Of a stretch of DNA of 16,684 nt, positions 1 to 7,323 are shown piece by piece (position 1 is the stretch's first letter; every line of letters starts with the position of its first letter). The notes under the pieces were generated by a model, which ran no database searches, was not told the origin of the DNA, and saw nothing but the letters and a program-made list of their open reading frames with translations. Position numbers and translations under genes: made by a program. Origin of the DNA: Syntrophaceae bacterium UBA5744 (GTDB lineage Bacteria > Desulfobacterota > Syntrophia > Syntrophales > UBA2192). The stretch covers positions 139,211 through 155,894 of the forward strand of contig DIFQ01000039.1 in the NCBI GenBank assembly GCA_002419215.1, written 5' to 3'.

Positions 1-47
1 TTCCATCGATAACCCCGTTCCCAAACGGGGTCCGTGGCTCGCAATGA
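1..47. repeat. Fragment of a 'GTCATTGCGAG'-type intergenic repeat with a hairpin
   Basis: Read on the minus strand, the segment begins GTCATTGCGAGCCACGG. That opening is a motif I recognise from dispersed intergenic repeats in many bacterial genomes. It is followed by a perfect 8-bp hairpin (12-19 pairs with 24-31, loop CCCA). No reading frame is supported here. The repeat assignment rests on memory of the motif; only one copy is visible, so dispersal cannot be shown from this window. Confidence 0.4.
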
Positions 48-59
48 CCTTTTGCAAGA

Positions 60-100
60 AATCCCCCTGCGTCTGTTTTGACACAGGGGGATTCTTTTTT
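60..100 (+). terminator. Rho-independent terminator for a transcript entering from the left
   Basis: A 10-bp stem (60-69 pairs with 84-93, AATCCCCCTG/CAGGGGGATT) is followed on the plus strand by C and six T residues (95-100). The T-run makes this a plus-strand terminator. The gene it serves lies left of the window. It is not well placed or oriented for the minus-strand phoH gene, which stops at 368. Confidence 0.75.
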
Positions 101-109
101 CTTGTCTTC

Positions 110-151
110 CCCGATACCCTAGACCCGATACCCTGTACCCCGTCCCCGATA
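110..151. repeat. Heptamer array, six units of CCCNNNN
   Basis: Six consecutive 7-bp words all begin CCC: CCCGATA, CCCTAGA, CCCGATA, CCCTGTA, CCCCGTC, CCCGATA. They fill 110-151 exactly and lie just after the terminator T-run. No inverted partner arm is visible. It resembles the short tandemly repeated repetitive (STRR) heptamers described in cyanobacteria, but the unit is different and I do not recognise a named family. Confidence 0.7.
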
Positions 152-199
152 TATCAGTTTGTGCGCTGGTCAAAAATGGCCGGATGCAAGGCCCCCTCC

Positions 200-313
200 G
201 CAAGATTGCGAAGTCAGGAAGTTATGAAGAGCGCAAGATCGGAGTGGGAGCAAGATTCATTTCTTCTCTGATCCGCTCTTCCTCGCTTCTGCTCTTCCGA
301 TCTTCGCACGCTT
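200..313. repeat. Two-armed octamer array forming an in-register imperfect palindrome
   Basis: The left arm carries AAG at 202, 211, 219, 227 and 235. The right arm carries CTT at 278, 286, 294, 302 and 311, in words such as CCGCTCTT, CCTCGCTT, CTGCTCTT and CCGATCTT. Spacing is 8 bp except for one 9-bp step at the outer end of each arm. Every AAG pairs with a CTT around one centre (paired coordinates sum to 515). The region is downstream of phoH and could fold as a long interrupted stem in RNA or as a cruciform. No gene is seen between 152 and 367. Confidence 0.7.
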
Positions 314-367
314 GATATCCAAAGATGGACACAACATGTCCTGCTGGATGAACCCGGTTGTCAACCG

Positions 368-1672
368 CTACAGAAGCCGTGCCCCCATCTCAGCGACGAG
401 CGACCGCTCTCCCTTGAACAGCGTCACATGGCCGGCGATCTCCTCGTCCTTCAGGTGCTCCACGAGGTACGTGAGCCCGTTGCTGCTGGCATCGAGGTAG
501 GGATGATCGATCTGCTCGGGGTCGCCCGTGAAGACGATCTTCGTGCCCTCGCCCACGCGGGTGATCAGCGTCTTGATCATGTGCGGCGTGAGGTTCTGGG
601 CCTCGTCGCAGATGATGAACTGCTTGGGGATGCTCCGGCCGCGGATGTAGGCCAGGGCCTCCATCTCGAGAATGCCGCGATCCATGAGGTGCTCGATGAT
701 CCGGTGCGGCTCGGGGTTGTTGCTGAAGATGAACTCCAGGTTGTCGTAGATGGGCTGCATCCAGGGCCGCAGTTTTTCCTCCTTGGAGCCCGGAAGGAAG
801 CCCAGGTCGTTGCCCAGGGGGATGACGGGGCGTGTGATGAGCAGGCGCGAGTAGGTCTTCTGTTCCATGACCTTCTCGAGGCCCACGGCGATGGCGAGCA
901 GCGTCTTGCCCGTCCCTGCGCGGCCTACGAGGGTCGCCACGCGGATCTGGTCGTTGAGGAGCAGCTCCAGGGCAAAGCGTTGCTCCTTGTTTCGCGCCTT
1001 GATGCCCTGGTTGGTGCTCTCGCCGTGAACCAGCGGCCGCAACTCCCCTCGGAAATACCGGGACAGCGCCGACTGGGAGGGAGAGATGTGGTTTTTCAGC
1101 ACGAAGAACTGGTGGGGCCGGCCGGGACCCCGGCCGTTCATCTCGAGTCGCCCCTCCTTGAAGAAGGCGTCGAGTTCCTCCGCCGTCACATCCACGCTCT
1201 CCGATCCCGTGTAGAGCTCGTGGTAGTTGATCTTGTCGTTGTAGAAGTCCTGGGCGGGGATGCCGAGGACGTCGGACTTGACGCGCAGGTTGAGGTCCTT
1301 CGACACCAGGAACACCCGCCCGACGAGCTGCTTGCTCAAACTGTAGGCCACGGCGAGGATCCGGTTGTCAGTCTTTCGCGGATCGAAGCCCGGAGGGAAA
1401 TCCCCCACGGCGTCCTGGTGGTTGAGCTCGATTCGCAGCCTCCCGCCGGAGGGTAGAGGCACCCCCGAAGACAGGCAGCCCGACTCCCGCATCTTGTCGA
1501 GTTCCTGGGACACGACCCGGGCGTTGCGCCCGACCTCGTCCTGCCTTTTTTTCTGATTGTCGATTTCCTCGATCACGGCCATGGGGATGACCACCTCGTT
1601 GTCCTCGAAGGCAAAGAGGGCTCCCGGATTGTGAAGCAGCACGTTGGTGTCCAGTATGAACGTTTTCACCAT
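368..1672 (-). CDS. PhoH family ATPase with N-terminal PIN domain (PhoH2-like)
   Basis: Cytoplasmic protein of 434 aa combining a PIN-type nuclease domain (about residues 1-140) with a PhoH P-loop ATPase (about 215-434). PIN acidic residues are visible: Asp8 in FILDTN, Asp102 in RKTDNRIL and Asp126 in VSKDLNL. Walker A is GRAGTGKT (about 250-257) and Walker B is FIICDEAQ (about 354-359), followed by TGDPEQID. PhoH2 proteins of this architecture are described as RNA-unwinding ATPases with RNase activity; the activity here is inferred. I chose the start at 1672 because GGAGG lies upstream and FILDTN then starts at residue 5, as in the family. An in-frame ATG at 1693 has no ribosome site. It is transcribed alone, behind a long structured leader and a consensus promoter. 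Confidence 0.93.
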   Translation of the reverse strand: MVKTFILDTNVLLHNPGALFAFEDNEVVIPMAVIEEIDNQKKRQDEVGRNARVVSQELDKMRESGCLSSGVPLPSGGRLRIELNHQDAVGDFPPGFDPRKTDNRILAVAYSLSKQLVGRVFLVSKDLNLRVKSDVLGIPAQDFYNDKINYHELYTGSESVDVTAEELDAFFKEGRLEMNGRGPGRPHQFFVLKNHISPSQSALSRYFRGELRPLVHGESTNQGIKARNKEQRFALELLLNDQIRVATLVGRAGTGKTLLAIAVGLEKVMEQKTYSRLLITRPVIPLGNDLGFLPGSKEEKLRPWMQPIYDNLEFIFSNNPEPHRIIEHLMDRGILEMEALAYIRGRSIPKQFIICDEAQNLTPHMIKTLITRVGEGTKIVFTGDPEQIDHPYLDASSNGLTYLVEHLKDEEIAGHVTLFKGERSLVAEMGARLL

Positions 1673-1916
1673 GGGGTCAGGTTCCTCCGTCATCGCGGCT
1701 GTTCAATGCCCTTCCCCGCGCACCTGTCCCGTCAGGGGGACATCCCGGGCAGGTCGGGGCAATAGTTATCCTCTGGATTGCTACGAAAGTCGGCCAAGGT
1801 CGGGCCGGTAGGCAGGGTTCGTAGGGTTGATCCGATTGCAGGATGAGGCCTCCTGTCTTCAACGCCGATTAATCCGGCGCTCGGATGATGCAACTCAAAA
1901 TGCCGCTGAAATCTTC
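1673..1916 (-). promoter_or_regulatory. Long structured 5' leader of phoH
   Basis: If the promoter at 1923-1951 is used, the phoH transcript has about 244 nt before its start codon. Hairpin A: 1781-1787 pairs with 1818-1824 (CTACGAA/TTCGTAG), with an inner stem 1791-1795/1803-1807 (CGGCC/GGCCG). Hairpin C: 1714-1718 pairs with 1755-1759, 1722-1726 with 1750-1754, and 1728-1731 with 1746-1749. A small AT-centred stem occurs near 1862-1880. I do not recognise a known riboswitch class (no TPP, cobalamin, SAM or GEMM signature seen). A short reading frame on the same strand (1677-1862) lacks support. Confidence 0.45.
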
Positions 1917-1922
1917 TTTTTT

Positions 1923-1951
1923 TTCATAGCTCCATCGCCCCGGTTTGTCAA
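1923..1951 (-). promoter_or_regulatory. Sigma70-type promoter upstream of phoH
   Basis: On the minus strand a perfect -35 TTGACA (1951-1946) is followed by a 17-bp spacer and a -10 TATGAA (1928-1923, 4 of 6 consensus bases). The predicted transcription start is near 1916. The only downstream gene on this strand is phoH. Confidence 0.6.
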
Positions 1952-2181
1952 GGATTTCCTCCGGGAAGACGGCTCGTTCGCGCCATAAAACGAAGAAGTC
2001 TGCGGTCATTGCGCGCCCTTATCGCGATTGCAAAAACGGTGCCGCAAAACAGCCCGCTTTCCCCACGTAAATGACCATGACTTTGATTCCCATCTCCCTG
2101 GACGGGAGAGGAGAATGACGATTCGAGCCTTTGTCGGTTGGATGAACGGGGGAATTGTTTTATTGAAGAGAAGGCCGGGGC
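1952..2181. other. Intergenic stretch between the phoH promoter and the response regulator
   Basis: Together with the phoH leader this makes about 500 bp without a convincing gene. It lies downstream of the response regulator stop. There is a small hairpin TCTCCC/GGGAGA near 2092-2110 without a T-run, so no clear terminator. A 35-codon plus-strand frame (2115-2222) behind GGGAGAGGAGA overlaps the end of the response regulator in antisense and is not supported otherwise. Confidence 0.5.
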
Positions 2182-2874
2182 TCAGCGATCCGCGAATTTG
2201 TAGCCCGCGCCGCGCACCGTGACGATGTAATTCGGGCTGTTCTCGTCCGGTTCGATCTGGGCCCGCAGGCGCCGGATGTGCACATCGACGGTGCGGGGCT
2301 CCACGTAGGACTCGTCGCCCCAGACGCGGTCCAGGATCTGGTCGCGGCTGTAGACGCGGCCCGGGTTCCGGGAGAGGAAGCGAAGAAGCTTGAATTCCGT
2401 GGGGCTGAGGTTCACGTTTCGGCCGCTGACGGTCACCTCGTAGGATTTGAGATCGATCCGGAGGCCTTTGAACTCGAACGTCTCTGCCTTGTCGGGCGCC
2501 TTGCGGACATCGGCCCTGCGCAGCAGGGCCTTCACGCGGGCCATGAGCTCCTTCAGGCTGAAGGGCTTGGTGATGTAATCATCGGCGCCGACCTCGAGAC
2601 CGAGGACCTTGTCGATCTCGTCCCCCTTGGCCGTCAGCATGATGATCGGGATGACAGCCGTCGACGGGTCCTGGCGCAGCCTCTTGCAGACCTCGAGCCC
2701 CTGGATGCCGGGCAGCATGAGATCGAGGATGACGAGGTCGGGCGCTTTCGAGCGGATGCTCTGGATCGCCCGTTCCCCGTCATAGGCCTTCAAAACCTCG
2801 TGTCCTTCCTTCTCGAGGTTGTAGGCAACGAGATCCACGATATCTTTTTCGTCGTCGACAATGAGGATTTTCAA
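2182..2874 (-). CDS. PhoB/OmpR-family response regulator
   Basis: Two-component transcription factor of 230 aa. The receiver domain (about 1-120) shows acidic residues Asp7/Asp8, phosphoacceptor Asp51 in LVILDLMLPG, Thr81 and Lys103 (TKPF). The C-terminal winged helix (about 130-228) contains LSPTEFKLLRFL and the PhoB-like stretch VDVHIRRLR ending TVRGAGYKF. I chose the TTG start at 2874, giving MKILIVDDE as in the family, with AGGAG upstream; an ATG at 2916 would add a tail of unsupported residues. It sits 42 bp after the radA stop on the same strand, so it is probably co-transcribed. No histidine kinase is adjacent, so it is an orphan here. PhoB-like specificity is a family resemblance and is not proven. 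Confidence 0.92.
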   Translation of the reverse strand: MKILIVDDEKDIVDLVAYNLEKEGHEVLKAYDGERAIQSIRSKAPDLVILDLMLPGIQGLEVCKRLRQDPSTAVIPIIMLTAKGDEIDKVLGLEVGADDYITKPFSLKELMARVKALLRRADVRKAPDKAETFEFKGLRIDLKSYEVTVSGRNVNLSPTEFKLLRFLSRNPGRVYSRDQILDRVWGDESYVEPRTVDVHIRRLRAQIEPDENSPNYIVTVRGAGYKFADR

Positions 2875-2916
2875 CGATCGGTCTCTCCTTGCATATCCTG
2901 TGAACCCGGGCATCAC

Positions 2917-4278
2917 TCAAAAAATCTCGCCCAGCAACTCCTTCAGGTGCCCCACGCGAACGAGTTCGATGTCGCCGGCCTTGTCCAGCCCACGGAGCTG
3001 TGTGCGCGGCAGGACACAGCGCTTGAATCCCATGCGGGCCGCCTCGCGGATCCGGACTTCCATCTGGTTGATCCCGCGGACTTCGCCCGTGAGCCCCACC
3101 TCGCCGAAGACGACCGTTTTCGGGTCGATGGGCCGGTCGAGGAAGCTCGAGGCGATGGCCGCCACGACACCCAGGTCGGCGGCCGGCTCGGAGAGCTTCA
3201 CACCCCCCGCCACGTTGAGAAAGATGTCGTGGTTTCCCAGGTGCAAGCCACCGATCTTGTCCAGGACCGCCACCAGGAGCGACACGCGGTTCACGTCGAC
3301 GCCGATGGCGGTGCGCCGGGGCATGCCGAAGCTCGTGCCCACCACCAGGGCCTGGACCTCGACCAGGATGGGCCGGGTGCCCTCGATGCTGGCGACCACC
3401 ACGGAGCCCGCCATTCCCTCGGGGCGCTCCGTGAGGAAGTACTCCGAGGGATTCGATACCTCCACGAGCCCCCGGTCGCGCATCTCGAAGACGCCGATCT
3501 CGTTGGTGGGGCCGAAGCGGTTCTTGATCCCCCGGATGATGCGGTAGGAGTGCCCCGAATCACCCTCGAAGTAGAGAACCGTGTCGACCATGTGCTCGAG
3601 CACCTTGGGGCCCGCGATGGAGCCGTCTTTCGTTACATGGCCCACGAGAAAGACGGGGATCCCCGTCTTCTTGGAAAGGATGATAAGCCGCTCCGAGGCC
3701 TCCCTCACCTGCCCCACGCTCCCCGGGGCCGAGGTGAGAAGGGAGCAGTAGACGGTCTGGATGGAATCGATCACCACCACGGCAGGCCCGACTTCCTTGA
3801 TGTACTTGAGGATGTTCTCCAGGGCGACTTCCACGAGGACGTAGAGATCCTTCGAGGAGGCCCCGATCCGGTCGGCCCGCAGCCTGATCTGGCTGGCCGA
3901 CTCCTCACCCGTGACATAGAGGACCTTTCGCCCCCCCGAAGCCAGGCGGTGCAGGACCTGCAGCAGCAGGGTCGACTTGCCGATGCCCGGGTCGCCTCCC
4001 ACGAGGATCGCCGAGCCGGCCACAATGCCCCCGCCAAGGACCCGGTCCATCTCCGCGAGACCCGTTTTCAACCGGGCCTTCTCATCGGCCTCGACGGTGT
4101 CGATGGAACGGGGCTTCTCGTTGAGCTGATACTCCGGAGGCACGCGGGAGTCCGTCGCCTTCGTCGGCTCCTCGGCAAAACGGTTCCATTCGCCGCACCC
4201 GGGGCACTTCCCGACCCACTTGGGCGACTCATACCCGCAATTCTGGCAGAAAAAGGCCGTTTTTTGCTGTTTTTTCAT
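2917..4278 (-). CDS. radA: DNA repair protein RadA
   Basis: RecA-like ATPase of 453 aa that promotes branch migration during homologous recombination and repair. An N-terminal C4 zinc finger is visible (Cys11, Cys14, Cys25, Cys28). Walker A is GGDPGIGKST (about 94-103), Walker B is VVVIDSIQT, and the RadA-specific KNRFG motif follows about residue 253. The C-terminal part (about 290-453) is the Lon-protease-like domain, with VGLTGEVRGI. Length is normal for the family. A response regulator follows 42 bp downstream on the same strand; the serine genes lie divergently upstream. Confidence 0.97.
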   Translation of the reverse strand: MKKQQKTAFFCQNCGYESPKWVGKCPGCGEWNRFAEEPTKATDSRVPPEYQLNEKPRSIDTVEADEKARLKTGLAEMDRVLGGGIVAGSAILVGGDPGIGKSTLLLQVLHRLASGGRKVLYVTGEESASQIRLRADRIGASSKDLYVLVEVALENILKYIKEVGPAVVVIDSIQTVYCSLLTSAPGSVGQVREASERLIILSKKTGIPVFLVGHVTKDGSIAGPKVLEHMVDTVLYFEGDSGHSYRIIRGIKNRFGPTNEIGVFEMRDRGLVEVSNPSEYFLTERPEGMAGSVVVASIEGTRPILVEVQALVVGTSFGMPRRTAIGVDVNRVSLLVAVLDKIGGLHLGNHDIFLNVAGGVKLSEPAADLGVVAAIASSFLDRPIDPKTVVFGEVGLTGEVRGINQMEVRIREAARMGFKRCVLPRTQLRGLDKAGDIELVRVGHLKELLGEIF

Positions 4279-4296
4279 GATTTACCCGGCTTACGG

Positions 4297-4390
4297 CAGA
4301 GGGTTCAGGGCTTAAGGCCGATGGACCGGGAAGGTGTTCCTCCCTTCGCCATCCACCTGTCGCCTCAGGCCTCAAGCCTCACGCCTGTTG
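4297..4390. repeat. Two-armed heptamer array in the radA leader
   Basis: The right arm (4356-4390) consists of 7-bp words starting CCT: CCTGTCG, CCTCAGG, CCTCAAG, CCTCACG, CCTGTTG. The left arm (4297-4324) has the words CAGAGGG, TTCAGGG, CTTAAGG, CCGATGG, also at 7-bp spacing. The outer AGG/CCT triplets pair around a common centre (paired coordinates sum to 8686); the inner ones are degenerate. The array lies between the candidate radA promoter and the radA start, so it would be transcribed in the radA leader. Confidence 0.6.
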
Positions 4391-4392
4391 TT

Positions 4393-4419
4393 CGTATAGT
4401 TTTTTGCCGTCTACGTCAA
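4393..4419 (-). promoter_or_regulatory. Candidate promoter for radA
   Basis: On the minus strand TTGACG (4419-4414) and TATACG (4398-4393) are separated by 15 bp, shorter than the ideal 17. The predicted leader is about 108 nt and contains the heptamer array. This is the best match upstream of radA but is weak because of the spacing. Confidence 0.35.
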
Positions 4420-4462
4420 CCCCAAAGGGTCTAGAAACGGGTCGGAAGGCCTTTGAAAGTGC

Positions 4463-4491
4463 TTGTCTAATTCACCGTTTTCTGGTAAAAG
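4463..4491 (+). promoter_or_regulatory. Candidate promoter for the serC-serA-purA operon
   Basis: TTGTCT (4463-4468) and TAAAAG (4486-4491) are separated by exactly 17 bp; each matches consensus at 4 of 6 bases. The serC start follows 36 bp downstream with AGGTGA as ribosome site. No other good candidate is seen. Confidence 0.4.
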
Positions 4492-4526
4492 GATTTTTTG
4501 CAATTTTCGACTACAGGTGAGCAACG

Positions 4527-5651
4527 ATGCAACACAATCCAAACTTCAGCTCCGGCCCCTGCAGCAAGAGACCCGGGTGGAACCTCGACGGGTTGAAAGG
4601 CGCCGCCCTGGGACGCTCCCACCGCTCGGCGCTGGGCAAGGCCAAACTGGGCGAGGCGATCGCCCGCAGCAAGAAACTTCTCGGCGTTCCCGCCGATTAC
4701 CTGCTGGGAATCCTGCCCGGCTCCGACACGGGCGCCTTCGAGGCAGCCATGTGGACGATGCTGGGCCCCCGGCCTGTCACCGCGCTGGTGTGGGAGAGCT
4801 TCAGCGGCGAGTGGGCCAAGGACATCCAGAAGGAACTCAAACTGAAGCCGACGGTCCTCGAGGCCCCCTATGGGAAACTCCCCGACCTGAAGGCCGTGGA
4901 CTGGAAAAGCGATGTCATCTTCGTTGCCAACGGCACGACGAGCGGAGTAAAGATCCCGAACTGGGACTGGATCCCGGATGCCCGCGAGGGCCTGTCGATG
5001 TGCGACGCCACGAGCGCCGTCTTCGCCATGCCCGTGGACTGGTCGAAGGTGGACGTTCTGACCTACTCGTGGCAGAAGTGCCTGGGCGGAGAGGCGGCAC
5101 ACGGGGTGCTCGTTCTCGGCCCGCGCGCCGTGGCCCGGATTGCGGCCTACGATCCCCCGTGGCCCCTGCCGAAGGTCTTCCGGCTCAAGAAGAAAGGCGC
5201 CGTGGACAAGGCCATCTTCGACGGCGACACGATCAACACGCCCTCGATGCTCTGCGTCGAGGACTATCTGGACGCCCTGAATTGGGCCGAGGCAATCGGC
5301 CTTGCCGGCCTCTTCGAGCGCAGCGAGGCGAACCTGAAGGCCATTGAGGACTGGGTCGCCAGGCGCGACTGGGTCGCTTTCCTCGCGGAAGACAAGGCGA
5401 CCCGTTCCAACACGTCGGTCTGCCTGAAGGTCGTCAGCGACCGGTTCAAGGCCATGGCGGATAAAGAACAGGGCGACTTCATCAAGTCCGTCGCGAGCCA
5501 GTTGAGCAAGGAAGGCGCTGCCCACGACGTGAGCGCCTATCGGGATGCCCCCCCGGGCTTCCGGTTCTGGTGCGGGCCCACGATCGAGCCCGACGATGTG
5601 AAGCAGGCCCTCGATGCCCTGGAGAAGGTCTACCTGCAAAAGATAAAATGA
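4527..5651 (+). CDS. serC: Phosphoserine aminotransferase (SerC-like)
   Basis: PLP-dependent class V aminotransferase of 374 aa that converts 3-phosphohydroxypyruvate and glutamate to phosphoserine, the second step of serine synthesis. The substrate/PLP region NFSSGPCSKRP opens the protein. The likely PLP Asp is Asp160 (CDATSAVF) and the Schiff-base lysine is Lys184 in SWQKCLGGEAAHG. These motifs fit the archaeal/alphaproteobacterial phosphoserine transaminase branch better than the E. coli SerC branch (from memory). AGGTGA lies 6 nt before the ATG. serA follows 39 bp downstream, which supports the assignment. No phosphoserine phosphatase gene is seen in the window. Confidence 0.92.
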   Translation: MQHNPNFSSGPCSKRPGWNLDGLKGAALGRSHRSALGKAKLGEAIARSKKLLGVPADYLLGILPGSDTGAFEAAMWTMLGPRPVTALVWESFSGEWAKDIQKELKLKPTVLEAPYGKLPDLKAVDWKSDVIFVANGTTSGVKIPNWDWIPDAREGLSMCDATSAVFAMPVDWSKVDVLTYSWQKCLGGEAAHGVLVLGPRAVARIAAYDPPWPLPKVFRLKKKGAVDKAIFDGDTINTPSMLCVEDYLDALNWAEAIGLAGLFERSEANLKAIEDWVARRDWVAFLAEDKATRSNTSVCLKVVSDRFKAMADKEQGDFIKSVASQLSKEGAAHDVSAYRDAPPGFRFWCGPTIEPDDVKQALDALEKVYLQKIK

Positions 5652-5690
5652 TTCTTCGGGCCTGCGACAACGGCCCATGAGGATGATGCG

Positions 5691-7304
5691 ATGACAGCTC
5701 AACGGAAAGGGAAGAAGAACATGAAGAGAGTGCTGATCAGCGACACGCTGTCCCCGGAGGGGATTGAGATATTGAAGAACACCCCCGGCGTCGAAGTGGA
5801 CGTGATGACCAATCTCACGCCCGACGAGCTCAAGGGGGTCATCAAGGACTACGACGGCCTGGCGATTCGCAGCGCCACGAAGGTCACGAAGGAGATCATC
5901 GAAAAGGCCGACAACCTCAAGGTCGTCGGGCGGGCCGGCATCGGGGTCGACAACGTGGACGTCAACGCCGCCAGCAAGCGCGGCATCGTCGTCATGAACA
6001 CCCCCGGCGGCAACACGATCACCACGGGCGAGCACACGATCGCCATGATGTTCGCCCTGGCGAGGCAGATCCCGCAGGCCACGGCCTCGATGAAGGGCGG
6101 CAAGTGGGACAAGAAGACGTTCATGGGCGCCGAGGTCTACAACAAGACCCTCGGCATCATCGGCATCGGCCGGGTGGGCACCATCGTGGCCGACCGGGCC
6201 CAGGGCCTCAAGATGAACGTCATCGCCTACGACCCCTTTCTCGCCCCCGAGACGGCCGAGAAGATGGGCCTGACGCTGGTCTCCCTCGATGAGCTGCTGA
6301 AGCGCTCGCACTTCATCTCCGTCCACACGCCGCTCACGAAGGACACGCGAAACATCCTGAACGCCGCCGCCATCGCGAAGATGCGCAACGGCGTCTTCAT
6401 CGTCAACTGCGCCCGCGGAGGAATCGTCAACGAGAAGGACCTGCTCGATGCGCTCAACTCCGGCAAGGTGGCCGGCGCAGCCCTCGACGTCTTCGAGGAG
6501 GAGCCCACGAAGAACAAGGAGCTGGTGAACCACCCCAACGTCATCTGCACGCCCCACCTGGGGGCGGCAACGGACGAGGCCCAGCGCAACGTGGCCATCG
6601 CCATCGCCGAGCAGATCGCCGACTTCCTGACGAAGGGCGAGATCCGCAACGCCATCAACTTCCCGTCGGTGAGCGCGGAGCTGCTTACGCACATCCAGCC
6701 CTACCTCGCGCTGGCCGAGAAGCTGGGCACCTTCGAGGCCCAGATCGTCAAGGGCGGCATCGAGGAGGTGGCCGTCGAGTACGCCGGCGACATCGTCAAC
6801 TACAACGTGGCGCCGCTGACCATCGCGCTCATCAAGGGGCTGCTGACACCGATCCTGAACGCCAACATCAATTTCATCAACGCCCCCTTCATCGCCAAGG
6901 AGCGAAACATCAAGGTCGTCGAGTCAAAGACCAGCGAGGTGAAGGACTTCACGAGCATGATCTCCGTGACGATCAAGACGACGGAGGAGAAGAGCTACGC
7001 CGCCGGGGCCATCTTCGGCAAGCAGGACGCCCGCATCGTGCGGATCGAGAAGTTCTCGATGGAGGTGATCCCCGAGGGACACATGATCGTGCTCTACAAC
7101 AACGACAAGCCCGGCGTCATCGGCAACCTCGGCCACACGCTCGGCAACAACGGCATCAACATTGCGCGTTTCCAACTGAGCCGCGAGCACGTGGACGGCA
7201 AGGCCCTCGTCGTGCTCTCGACGGATACCGTGGTCCCCGAAGACATCCTGAAAAAACTCAGGGACCTCCCCAACGTCATATCCCTCACCCAGCTGGAGAT
7301 GTAA
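5691..7304 (+). CDS. serA: D-3-phosphoglycerate dehydrogenase
   Basis: First enzyme of serine synthesis, oxidising 3-phosphoglycerate with NAD. Using numbering from the internal ATG at 5721: NAD-binding GIGRVG (about 148-153) and the catalytic set Arg232 (NCARGG), Glu261 (DVFEEEP) and His279 (TPHLGA). An intervening regulatory domain (about 310-450) and a C-terminal ACT domain (about 455-527, with NDKPGVIGNLG) follow. This is the long type-1 form, which in other bacteria can be serine-regulated. The start at 5691 has GAGGA at good spacing; the internal ATG at 5721 matches the usual family N-terminus (MKRVLISD) but has a weaker ribosome site, so either is possible. purA starts 19 bp after the stop. 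Confidence 0.96.
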   Translation: MTAQRKGKKNMKRVLISDTLSPEGIEILKNTPGVEVDVMTNLTPDELKGVIKDYDGLAIRSATKVTKEIIEKADNLKVVGRAGIGVDNVDVNAASKRGIVVMNTPGGNTITTGEHTIAMMFALARQIPQATASMKGGKWDKKTFMGAEVYNKTLGIIGIGRVGTIVADRAQGLKMNVIAYDPFLAPETAEKMGLTLVSLDELLKRSHFISVHTPLTKDTRNILNAAAIAKMRNGVFIVNCARGGIVNEKDLLDALNSGKVAGAALDVFEEEPTKNKELVNHPNVICTPHLGAATDEAQRNVAIAIAEQIADFLTKGEIRNAINFPSVSAELLTHIQPYLALAEKLGTFEAQIVKGGIEEVAVEYAGDIVNYNVAPLTIALIKGLLTPILNANINFINAPFIAKERNIKVVESKTSEVKDFTSMISVTIKTTEEKSYAAGAIFGKQDARIVRIEKFSMEVIPEGHMIVLYNNDKPGVIGNLGHTLGNNGINIARFQLSREHVDGKALVVLSTDTVVPEDILKKLRDLPNVISLTQLEM

Positions 7305-7323
7305 ACCAGCACGGAGACAGCCT

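Noticed and set aside
292..304. Adapter contamination at the left array
   Set aside because: The adapter-like 13-mer is in phase with an 8-bp word array and matched by an inverted arm, so a natural repeat is the better explanation; read mapping would settle it.
1677..1862. 61-codon frame upstream of phoH containing a CPGCPPDG stretch
   Set aside because: No ribosome site, it overlaps the phoH start region, and the DNA is better explained by hairpins of the leader.
2115..2222. 35-codon plus-strand small ORF with a purine-rich leader
   Set aside because: It overlaps the response regulator in antisense, the purine stretch is at awkward spacing, and the peptide has no recognisable feature.
2278..4434. 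718-codon open frame antisense to the response regulator and radA
   Set aside because: It mirrors two well-supported genes and their GC-rich third positions. The translated protein is Asp/His/Leu/Arg-rich with no domain, and it lacks a good ribosome site.
4467..6692. 741-codon open frame antisense to serC and serA
   Set aside because: Shadow of two conserved enzymes in high-GC DNA; composition is typical of antisense frames and no motif is recognisable.
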